Assembly: GCA_016169945.1 (NCBI GenBank)
Contig: JADLSH010000355.1
Span: 1,049,501 to 1,113,500 of the forward strand
Reading direction: 5' to 3'
Origin: Trachythela sp. YZ-2020
Lineage: Eukaryota > Cnidaria > Anthozoa > Malacalcyonacea > Clavulariidae
DNA: 64,000 nucleotides
Positions 1-10,200 of this stretch are shown here, in pieces (within the stretch, counting starts at the first letter, position 1; every line of letters starts with the position of its first letter). Under the pieces are notes generated by a model that saw only the letters and a program-made list of their open reading frames with translations, was not told where the DNA came from and made no database searches. The translations under genes were made by a program, and so were the position numbers.

Positions 1-1024
1 ACTGAATGAGGTTAATTTCATGAGGTTGAATATCAGGCAGCCATTTCTCAATCTCCTCAATCCAGGGAAAACGCATCGAGGATGGACATACAATGAGGAG
101 AGGCCATTCGTTTTTGTAATAATATGCTATTGATAACGCTTGTAATGTCTTCCCAAGACCCATCTAAAAGCAGTTATACAACTTCGTTATTTGTACAACT
201 TTTTAAACTTTTCTATTTGATTAACTTATCTATTTATTTATAGGTTTAAGATGAACAAAAAACAGCAAAATAGCTGCAAGCGGGCAAGTGCAACAAACAG
301 CCAATGATGTTGCGTATCTTTTAAAACATTTATCTATTATATGTTCACTCACGTTATGCAGTACAAGTCAACAAGGGTAACTACCACAGACACATAAAAG
401 TACACACAGTCGAACCTTTTCCAATGTCTCCACATACGTAATTATCATATTAAAACCTCTGTCAAACAGACATCTCTAATACAGACAATAGCTTTGCTGT
501 GTCCCTACGGTGTTTGTATTAGAGAGGTTCGACTGTAATTACATAAATACACTTCAAAAGAAACGGTCCCAACTCTTACCTCATCACCGATCAGGCATCT
601 GTTAAATATTAACGTAGCCACGTGGTTTTAAATAGACAGGCAGCACATACAAAATAAATTATATAAAAAACACTAATTTAGAAGAACAATCGCTTAAATC
701 ATAGATCTACATACAAAATGAAGAGCCAAGTAACATATTTTATGCCATGATAATGAGCTTAAGCGATCGTTAAAAACTTCAAGTAAAATATTGTTTGTAA
801 ACAAACGCGCAATCGCAGAAATTCATGCAACATTTTGCACAACTTTGACACACAATTTTGCGAAATATACAACGCCTAGCAACGATCGAATTCTATAGAA
901 AGCAAGATAAAGACCTATTCTATTACCTTCCGTTTTTAGATATTCCAAAAAGCACGCCCTCTTGTTGAAATTCAAGCAAAGTTTTTGAGAGCGCATCGGG
1001 CAAAAAATTCAATCGTGGCGCCAT
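1..1024 (-). CDS. ZRANB3: ZRANB3-type SNF2 DNA translocase, first three exons (partial)
   Basis: Exons are 927-1024 (ATG at 1022-1024), 580-598 (only 19 nt) and 1-163, continuing off the left edge. Exon 1 gives MAPRLNFLPDALSKTLLEFQ and ends ISKNG. Exon 2 supplies RCLIGDE. Exon 3 opens with the Walker A segment MGLGKT and continues EWPLLIVCPSSMRFPW. Phases agree at both junctions and the splice sites are GT-AG. The order LLxFQ, Walker A, then WPLLIVxPSS is the start of the SNF2 helicase core. The N-terminus begins almost directly at the core, as in ZRANB3, whereas SMARCAL1 carries HARP domains first. ZRANB3 is known to remodel stalled replication forks by binding polyubiquitinated PCNA. The zinc finger and HNH parts would lie outside the window. 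The gene is divergent from the + strand gene beginning by 1891. SMARCAL1 is the less likely alternative. Confidence 0.88.
406..536. mobile_element. Short MITE with 12-bp TIRs (pogo/Tigger-like ends)
   Basis: ACAGTCGAACCT at 406-417 is the exact reverse complement of AGGTTCGACTGT at 525-536, giving a 131-bp non-coding element in ZRANB3 intron 2. CAGT-type ends resemble the pogo/Tigger group, but that assignment is inference. A related end (GAGAGGTTCAACTGT) occurs near 49897-49911 upstream of EFHC1. Confidence 0.7.
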
Positions 1025-1890
1025 TTTAATGATTGCGCGAACAGCAAAGTAGTGTCCAGGCCAACGACAGCGCATTTGTTAAGGTGGCTTGCTGCAATTG
1101 CTCGCTGTGGGCAAATTATGCTAATTTTCCATTGTATGTGGTACTCTTGTGTTTGGAAGCAAATAAATAATGCATTTTCTTGCTCCTATGAATGTCAATA
1201 CATTTGAAGTTGACCACTGAGAGATGTAGTTCGATTTTCTTGCTTCTCTTACTGTCCATGGCAAACTTTTGAAGTTGACCACTATTTGCTGACCCGTAAA
1301 ACGTCACTTCTTTGTGACGTCATAGATTAGTCTCACTATCATACTCGGCGCAAAGCAAAAGCGTGCATTTTTGCGTCGCATGTCCCTGCCCAAGTCCGCA
1401 CATGTTGCAAGTGCTAGAGGAACTGTCTACACGTTTGGTTAACCTTGTTCGCAGTTTGTGTGTCATGGTGTACTCTTCCAGGCCCGCTCGAGCTAAACAG
1501 GCCAACAAATCGTAAGTAGTTTTTAAAAACGTATTAGCCTTGTAGGCGATTGCATGACGATTAGTGATAATGGACCTTTTCATAAAACTTAGCATAACAA
1601 TAGTGCCATCGAGTCCCGATTCAGTGATCGGAATGTTCCATTGTCTTTTTATTGTTTTGAAAATACCTCTCTTCTCCATCCCGCCCAGTTACTCATTGTT
1701 CTGACTTATTTGTGACGCTATACAATTATACAAAGTTATACAATTATACATTGTTGGCATCGATGGTCATCTGTTTGCTGTTTTTATACACAGACAAATC
1801 ATCAGACGAATTATCTTTTCTTTATCCAAGTTCGTCCAGACGCACCGTCCGTCTCCAGTATAATATATTCTGCCCATCTTTATATTTCAG
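1025..1890. promoter_or_regulatory. Divergent intergenic region of ZRANB3 and the + strand gene
   Basis: This stretch separates the ZRANB3 start codon from the first + strand exon I can support. Positions 1119-1296 are a copy of the GACCACC MITE. Beside it is an inverted pair ACGTCAC (1301-1307) and GTGACGT (1314-1320), the second lying in a full CRE palindrome TGACGTCA at 1315-1322. A 119-codon open frame on the minus strand (1320-1679) has no recognisable homology and is not called. A 5' exon of the + strand gene may lie here but was not resolved. Confidence 0.4.
1119..1296 (-). mobile_element. GACCACC-family MITE, copy 1
   Basis: Reverse-oriented copy containing TTGCTCCTATGAATGTCAA and ending GAAGTTGACCACTATTTGCTG. 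It matches the copies at 3525-3680, 14705-14835, 52482-52678 and 59325-59500. Confidence 0.65.
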
Positions 1891-3993
1891 CTCAAACAAA
1901 GGCTACAACACCCATGAATCAATCGCGCAAGGCTTGCGAAAAAGTAGACGAACAAGAGAATGGAAAATTGCGAACAGAAAAGCACATGACGGATTTGACG
2001 CTTATTTTCAGAAGATGTTTGATAATACTGTATACGAAACAAAAGATAAGGTACACACAATAGGTTTCTTTGGACATTTTATCGATGTATTGAATAACAC
2101 CAATATGCGAAATTTTTCTAACCAAATGGATTGCCTTCAGTATAAGTTGCTCAGGTAAAGTCATTTCATTATGATTGGCAGGATGAAATAAAATTCAACC
2201 AAGCAAAAATTCCAAAAATACATCATCAGGCAAGACAACACAGGGTAGCGAAACAAGAAAGCAAAGTATCTATGAATGAAATAAAGGTAAACCTAATCTA
2301 AACTAGGTCCAGTAAGAGTCATTCCTTTATTGGTCCTGCAGTGTTACTACAGGAGGAAGCTGGAGTATCTGGAGAAAACATGCGGTGTTTGATGGAGTCA
2401 AACCATCTGAGGAGAAATTATAATCAGAAAACTACATATGGTAGGAATGGAAGTCTGGTCACAGAGGAGAAAGGCACATGGATGAACTATAGTGCCACGG
2501 TGCCACCAGTTATATGTTAAAACTTTATGTAGACTATGACATGTTCTTTGTTTTACTAAACTTCAAGGTTCAATTACAGCAAAAAGATAGAAGAAAACTG
2601 CACCGTAGTACATCGCAAATTTTGGGCATTGAAAAACGGGGCAAAATTCCAAAGGTAAGCGTTGATCAACTACTAATACTGAGTCAAAATGGGATGACCT
2701 TACTGGGCATCTAGGGAGAAACGTTTAGAACTGATCAGAGGAGAACTGTATCTAGTATAGATGAAGTAAATTTAGTTTAGGTTTCCTCTTGTAGTAACAC
2801 TGGATCAATAAGAGATGATCCTTACTGGACCTCGAGAGAGAAACGTTTAGAACTGATAGAGCTATCTAGTACAAATAAAGTTAGTTTAGTTTAGGTTTCC
2901 TCTTGTAGTAACACTGGATAAATAAGAGATGACTCTTACTGGACCTCTATAGGGAGAACAGCTTAAAACTGATAGAGCTATCCAGTATAAATAAAGTTAG
3001 TTTAGTTTAAGTTTCCTCCTGTAGTAACACTGGATAAATAAGAGATGATCCTTACTGGATCTCTAGGGAGAACAGTTTAGAACTGATAGAGCTATCCAGT
3101 ATAAATAAAGTTAGTTTAGTTTAGGTTTCTCCTGTAGTAACACTGGATCTATAAGGGATGACTCTTACTGGACCTCTATAGGGAGAACAGCTTAAAACTG
3201 ATAGAGCTATCCAGTATGAGTAAAGTTAGTTTAGTAATGTACTTTAGCTTAGTTCTTAACGGGAAAATGTCTATTTTTATAGGTTATTTTAAGACGGGCT
3301 AAAAAGCAAAGACAGGAACTGAATCCAGGGTTATTTTCAGAAAATTCAAGACCACTTAGGGTAAAATGTTATTTTTGTTTTAATAATCATTTGTGTGTTT
3401 TGTATCCTTTGAATTAAATTTCATTGAATAATTTATTTACATTCATTCATTACAAAATATTTTCACTGCATTTCGGTGCATGGTACATATACTTCAATAT
3501 ACCATATTTTGGCTGTAGGTGTGTTTCACTAAGCACCATCGTGCAGCAGATGGTGGTCAACCTGCAGTTATTAGAGTGAGAAATAATGTTAATAATTTTC
3601 ATTATATGTAGTAGTCTTGTATTCTTGCTCCTATAAGTGTCAACATTTCTGAAGTTGACCACCATCTGCTGCCCTGCAACGCTTACTAGCTGAAGCCTAC
3701 CAATATGCCATCACCCCAAACACACATATCTATCCATCTCTATCACATACAATCCACTCTTACTCCTAATTACCCCTCAACAGCTTACAAGGTCCTCGGC
3801 GTGTCTCTCGACCCAGTCTCACGCGGCTAGAAGAAAGGAAAACGCGACGTCATCATTCAAGAGGGGAATTGGAGCAAAAATAACAAGGAATTCGGAAAAA
3901 CGAAACAAGGGAATTCTAAAGGAACCAAAGTTCGACATACAACGAACAAAATCGGGACGGCTGGTCAAAAAACGATTCAAACTCTGCCTTTGA
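1891..3993 (+). CDS. Unrecognised basic protein, four 3' exons (5' end unresolved)
   Basis: Supported exons are 1891-2050, 2580-2654, 3283-3360 and 3784-3993 (stop TGA 3991-3993). All have AG/GT borders, and the three internal junctions are in phase. Peptides run REWKIANRKAHDGFDAYF, then QKDRRKLHRSTSQILGIEKR, VILRRAKKQRQELNPGLF, and finally a Lys/Arg-rich tail ending TKSGRLVKKRFKLCL. The protein is strongly basic, with no membrane segment or catalytic motif visible. The SGR-hydrophobic-K ending resembles tails of chromatin-associated proteins, but that is only an impression. The start was not found: the frame stays open upstream of 1891, but a 5' intron is likely. The gene converges on ELOA, whose stop lies 303 bp away. 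The second intron carries a SINE array (2780-3240). I do not recognise the family. Confidence 0.6.
2338..2500 (-). mobile_element. tRNA-like SINE head, degenerate
   Basis: Reverse-oriented copy of the SINE body: the GGAGTATCTGGAGAAAAC block, the TTTGATGGAGTCAAAC block, then GTCACAGAGGAGAAAGGCACA corresponding to the tRNA-like head. It lies in an intron of the + strand gene. Confidence 0.55.
2690..3240 (+). repeat. SINE-tail satellite, about four ~115-bp units
   Basis: Each unit reads GGTTTCCTCCTGTAGTAACA, CTGGATCAATAAGAGATGA, CCTTACTGGACCTCTAGGGA, GAACAGTTTAGAACTGATAG, AGCTATCCAGTATAAATAAA, then GTTAGTTTAGTTTA. Units start near 2779, 2894, 3011 and 3124. Confidence 0.85.
3525..3680 (-). mobile_element. 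GACCACC-family MITE, copy 2
   Basis: Ends GCAGCAGATGGTGGTCAAC and GTTGACCACCATCTGCTGC are inverted repeats about 150 bp apart. This is the best copy for defining the terminal inverted repeats. Confidence 0.75.
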
Positions 3994-4295
3994 AAAGGTG
4001 AAATAAAATCACAAAAATATTGAATAACAACTTCAGATCAATAAATGAAAAGCAATGTTGATGTACGAGTGTTTGATAAGTGTAGTTTTAGCATGACTTG
4101 GCATGTAGGGTTGGGCGTTGCCTTCTACACACGAGTTAAGGTAAAGGTAAAAGTAGCAAGTGCTTACCTAAACAGTATTCTTCAGCCAAGCACAGATCTC
4201 TGCATTTATCTTCGTATGATTGACGATTTTGCCCTTGACCTAAATTTGATATAAATAGAAAACTTTACCTCATTTACATACGCTTCGCAGATAGT

Positions 4296-7200
4296 TCATC
4301 TTGACGGATCAACCGCATTTTTGTCGCGTTTATAGACCATTTGTGAAAATACTGGAGCGCACATGCATAGCCTCGACTTCATTCTTTTGAAAACAGATAG
4401 AAACTTCAAACATTACGTAAGACTGAATAAAATTCAAAAGAAATCAAAGAATGCGTTACCTATGTAAGTTGCCCATTTCCTTGACCTTCTTCATTAAAGC
4501 TGTTTGTTCTGAAAGAAAACTCAGTGGTTGGACATTGGCGAATTTACAAACAGGCAAACAAACAAACAAACAAACAAACAAACAAGCAATGCAAAAAACT
4601 AACAAGCAAACAAACAGACAAATAAATAAGCAATGAATTAAACAAGCAAAAACGTTTATTTAAAGGATCAGTTGTCAATTGGGATTATCGTCCTGTTGCT
4701 GTTCCCTGCCACTGCGTTTGTTCGCTGTTTGTCTTTCCTAATATGTAATTATTCTATAGTATACATCGATATGTAAATTCTAATAAATCATAAACCAAAC
4801 AAACACATAAGACAGCCAACCAACCAACAAATCAAACAGGGAAACCCATAAACAAACAACAACAACACACACATAAGGGAGCATGCATTCATAATTTATT
4901 GGCAGGGGGGCTATGGGGATTTTGCGTTTTGAAAGAATAGTTTTTGGATAACCCCCCTCTTCACCAATAAATATTTTTCAGTGACCCCTCCAAAATACTG
5001 ATTTTGAATACATACTTATTTTCATGACCCCCTCAACTATAACTGTATATAAAAAGATCAAAATATGCTTTTTGTTTGTATTTATAGACAGTATTCAAAT
5101 GTAAAATAACATAATAGAGTTCATAATATAATATTAGAAGTCATAAGTTGTGAATAGTGAATAACAGTACTTCATAGATCATCAATTCCCACCCTTTACT
5201 GAAGTGTGCTGTTAATTCCAGCCCAGAACATTTTAACCCTTTCATTACGGAGCTATTCCTTGACAAGTAAATTCATTTGGCATTAGCCAGAGTAAAAATA
5301 CTAAAGTGGCCACTGCTGTACTTAGGGTTAATGAATAGTTTGATTTCGGTTGTTTTTAAATGCCCCCCCCCCCCCCCCATTATGAACGCTCCCTAAGCAA
5401 CAAACACACACAGAGAGAACACACATTTGAAACAAGCAACATACTTGGTTTTCTAGGGGATATGACAGGCACTCTTGATGATGACGTCATTGCAGACGTA
5501 TTTGATGACGTAGAAGATATTTTGGCGGGACGAATAATGGATGGAGGTGCGACCACAAAACCACATCCTGTCCCATGCTTCACCTGCTTCCGTCTCACTT
5601 GAGGGGGAGCCTTTGCCTGAGTGTGTACGTACGCCAGTTTCACTTGACGAACTGAAAAAATTTGAAATTATAACTTTTACTAAACTAACTAACTATATTT
5701 GTACTGGATAGCTCTATCAGTTCTAAACTGTTCTCCCTAGAGGTCCAGTAAGAGTCATCTCTTATTGATCCAGTGTTACTACAGGAGGAAACCTAAACTA
5801 AACTAACTTTATTTATACTGGATAGCTCTATCAGTTCTAAACTGTTCTCCCTAGAGGTCCAGTAAGAGTCCCTTATTGCTCTAGTGTTACTACAGGAGGA
5901 AACCTAAACTAAACTAACTTTATTTATACTGGATAGCTCAATCAGTTCTAAACTGTTCTCCCTAGAGGTCCAGTAAGTGTCATCTCTTATTGATCCAGTG
6001 TTACTACAGGAGGAAACCTGAACTAAACTAACTTTATTTATACTGGATAGCTCTATCAGTTCTAAACTGTTCTTCCTAGAGGTCCAGTAAGGGTCATCCC
6101 TTGTTGATCCAGTGTTACTATACAGGAGGAAACCTAAACTAAAGCAACTTTATTTATACTGGATAGCTCTATCAGTTCTAAACTGTTCTCCCTAGAGGTC
6201 CAGTAAGAGTCATCTCTTATTGATCCAGTGTTACTACAGGAGGAAACCTAAACTAAACTAACTTTATTTATACTGGATAGCTCTATCAGTTCCAAACTGT
6301 TCTCCCTAGAGGTCCAGTAATAATCATCCCATATCGATCCAGTGATACTACAGGAGGAAAATCAACGGGAGTACCCGAAAAAGATCTTCGATGTTTGGTA
6401 GTCAAACAAAGCAGTCTTCTTACATGCGAGTCAGATGAAATTACAATTATAGTTAATCTCCTATGAAGGTTTGACCTTTCTTTACAAATAACAAACCTTG
6501 TTGCTTGGCAGCTTGAGAAGCTTTGATTTTTGCGTCAATTGACTTTAACTTCTTCTCTCTTTCTTCGTGCTTTTCCTGTTGTACAAATGTACAAAAACCA
6601 CAAACATAAAGAATCACAAAGCCTGCAAGGAATAAAGAATCACGAAGCCTGCAAGGCAAAGCGTAATGACCGACAAGGGCCTCAAATCTTACCAAATATA
6701 ACGACCGCCAGTCGTCATGCTTCATCGTGGATGTTTCCTTAAAGTCGCGTTGACAGTGTATCTTCCATAGAAGTCCTGTGTCCTCCGTGAAATACTATAA
6801 AGATGCATGGATCAAACATGGTTATAATGTACATATAAAGTATAATGATTTTCAAGAATCGAAGCCAAGTAACCAACTCACCGGGTTATACTCTTCCAAA
6901 TTCCACAGCTGTGCAGGAGTACATCTGAGAGAAAGAAAAAAATTCCCGATAAAACACGAAAACCTTATTCCAATAAATTTAGCAATAATTGCGTCTTACT
7001 TTGCTAGTACGGGCTCCAAAATATCGAAAGGAACTCCACCAGTATCAAACAGAGCTAAAAAAATATTCCAAAAAGAATTCAGAAAAATATGATAAATACT
7101 ATTTACTCAAGAAAGACGTACAAAAGACTCAGAGATGATGAAGGTCGAATTCTTGTATATAATAATATAACGTACCTTCAACATTTTCAATTAAAATCTT

Positions 7201-10200
7201 GATACAAATCTCGTGCAAAGAGACAACCACTAAAACAAAAAGGTAATTGGAATGAATTGGAACGAATTTGACTTGTGGTAACTGTTGCGGGTTGGTGTTA
7301 ATAACAGAACATGTTGCGTAATTACAAAGCGCAAAAAATGTATGTCAAATGTTGTTTAATGGGGCGGAAACTGTGCTGTACAAAGTGCTGTACATACCTC
7401 CCGATCTGTTTGCTGCCCGCTTTCCTGAGAACACCTGTGTCTTTGTTTTTCTTGACGAGAGCAGATCAGCAGGAATGACCGTTGAAACTGCAGCTAAAAT
7501 AGGAAAATCGTGACAGCTGTGACTTCTAATTGTTCTCTCCAGTGCAGCCCATATTGATCCAGTGTTACTGCATGAGGAAACCTATTATAACTACACTGTA
7601 TTTATACTGGATAGCTGTGTTAGTTATAACTGTTCTCCCTAGTGGTCCAGTAAGAGCTATGATCCTTTATTGATCCAGTGTTACTACAGGAGGAAACCGG
7701 AGTACCTGGAGAAAACCTGCGGTGTTTGGTAGAGTCAAACTGGAAGCACTCTTCTCACATACAACTGAAGATAAAATTCTAATCAGACAACTGCATTTGC
7801 TGGAATCGAACGCCTCAAATCTCGCTTGATTTCTTTGGGTGCTTTGAGACAAACTGGAAGCACTCAGCTAACCCCTTGTTTACAACATAACTTTCGGTGA
7901 ACACATAAAAAATCATCGCGTCCTTGTGTATGATATATTACGCAGTACCTTTTCGTTTACGTGGTGAAGAATCGTCAAGATATTCCGGGTGTCTTTGCGG
8001 AATATAATTAGGTTGAATATCAGGCAGTAATGATATGCCAATCTCTTCCGCGCTCGGTAAGGTAGGACTGGGGGGTTTGGGTATTGAAGTTGAATGTTTG
8101 GTCTTTAGTTTTTTCTTTGGACTCGCGACACGAGCTTTTGAGACAAAGCCCAGATCACAGAGTTTCATGGTCACTGTCTTTGTACGGGAGGAAAATATCA
8201 AATTAATTAAATTATCAAATTTCAACTCAACGCAACTCTACGTTAACTGAACGCAACTCAACGTAACGTAAGTCAACTTTAAGCTACGTTTACACGTTGC
8301 GATTTGTCGGGCCGATTTCAGATGCACGTTAATGTTATTTTAAAAATATGTGGCAAACGTCATCATGACGACATTATCAACTCGAAATATTCGTCATTAA
8401 CATTGAGCAAAACCTAAAATCGGGCCGACAAATCGCACTCAACTTAATTAACTCAACTTAACGCAACGTAAATCAACGCAACACAACGTACCTCAATGCA
8501 ACGTAATGCAACGCAACGCAACTGAACGCCACGTAACTGAACGCAACACTGATAACGCAACGTAGCTCAACCTAACGTAATTCAACGCAACAAAACGCAA
8601 GCAACACAACGAAACCAAAAGGCTGCTAATTTCCAGTCATGCGCCTTTTTTCGTATGGATAAACGCACAGAAACCTTTAAGTCCTTATAAATAATATGGT
8701 ACATTTGATAAATTTTGACTACCTTAACCAATACGTATTAACTTAAAGTAGCCGGTGGAACTCCGGCGGCTGTCGGCTTATTTTGAAAGCGCTGACTGAC
8801 GCTGGACTGGATAGCGGCAACCTCAACAATTATGCAACGCAACACCACCCAAAACAATACAAATTTTACGACACAAAACGAACAAGAATTTCAATTAGAA
8901 TCAATTTACTTCAGAATCAATTTAATATACAGTACCTTCTGCTGCTTTTGGATGATTTTATTCTCCTGAACATTTGGACCATTTACTGATTTCACTTTTT
9001 CTCTAATTTTTTCCTCCTTTTTCGGACTATTTTGCGACAGCTTTGTTGGAGTTGAAACATTGCAATATTCTGTTTCAAAGTCTGATCTTAGCGTGTTTAA
9101 TGGCGAGCTCTTTTTGACTGGACTGCAGTTTTCTACGGGAACTAAACCCTTCCATTTCTTGACCAAAGCTTTCGACAAGAGGGCAATGCTACCTCCTCTT
9201 TTCCTCACGTTATTTACAGATTTTCCTATACCAGTCGACTGGAAGAAACAATTGAAATGTCAAGTAAGATTATCTGTAATGCAATGAGAGCTGAGTGGCG
9301 TAACGTTATATATTAGGGGGCCCCTGGTTCAAAACTTTTCAAGCTCCCCCCAGAAAATTTTTAAATCTAGAGTCTCTGAAATGCCATTTCCTGGACTTTG
9401 GGGGAAGATTTTACACAATTCTGATGGTCAGAAAATGACATTTTAACATATAAAAATTTACAATTTGTTAGGAAATTATCGTTAATTTACATTTATATAT
9501 AGATGAATTGTGGAGTTTATGTCTGCGACGCTTGATTTCACATTACTGTTACTGCTCTACAGTTTGAGCCTGGCTGCCTGGGGGCCCCTCTTTGGGCCAT
9601 TGTTGGGGGCCCCCGGGTTCGCCCGGTCCGAACCCATAGTAGTTACGCCACTGAATGAGAGCATACTGGGATTTGTTGTGGCAACACAGGTCCACCTTAA
9701 TGAAGCCTGGTTTCAATTTAGTTGCGGCTCTTGTACATGTGACCAAGACATGGTCACCAATGTGAAATGGTCTGGGATCTATTTTGTATTTTGTGTACTG
9801 TGTGTAAATCAGTCTTAACTATACTGTGATACTCAGATGATCATCTACCATTCTACCATACACAAGCTGTACTTGAATGGCTACACTGTTATACATTGTA
9901 CACTGAAATGAACTACAACAATTTGTTAATAGATGCGAACAATGAGTATTTAAGCTGTACATCATCTGTCTGTACTTGTATCAACCCCGGATATATGAAT
10001 AGAATCGTTTGAAACTGTTTGAGACAAAGAGGTTGTATTTTAAAATGTCATTTCAAATGTCATAACTTCAACACTGTATTACATTTGCAACATTGAATAT
10101 TCTCATGCCTGAAAAGATTGTTAAAGCCACAGTATAAGTGGGCATCCATAATTGTCAACATTTTTACTAGCGTACAAATGGTACGGGGAAGGGGGTTGTT

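Noticed and set aside
1320..1679. 119-codon minus-strand frame with Cys pairs upstream of ZRANB3
   Set aside because: No homology recognised, no splice partner, and it lies in a promoter/MITE region. Could be tested by RNA-seq but is not supported now.
9510..9818. 102-codon frame in ELOA intron 2
   Set aside because: Sits in G/C-rich repeat scraps (GGGGGCCCCCGGG) shared with other intergenic places, with no homology.
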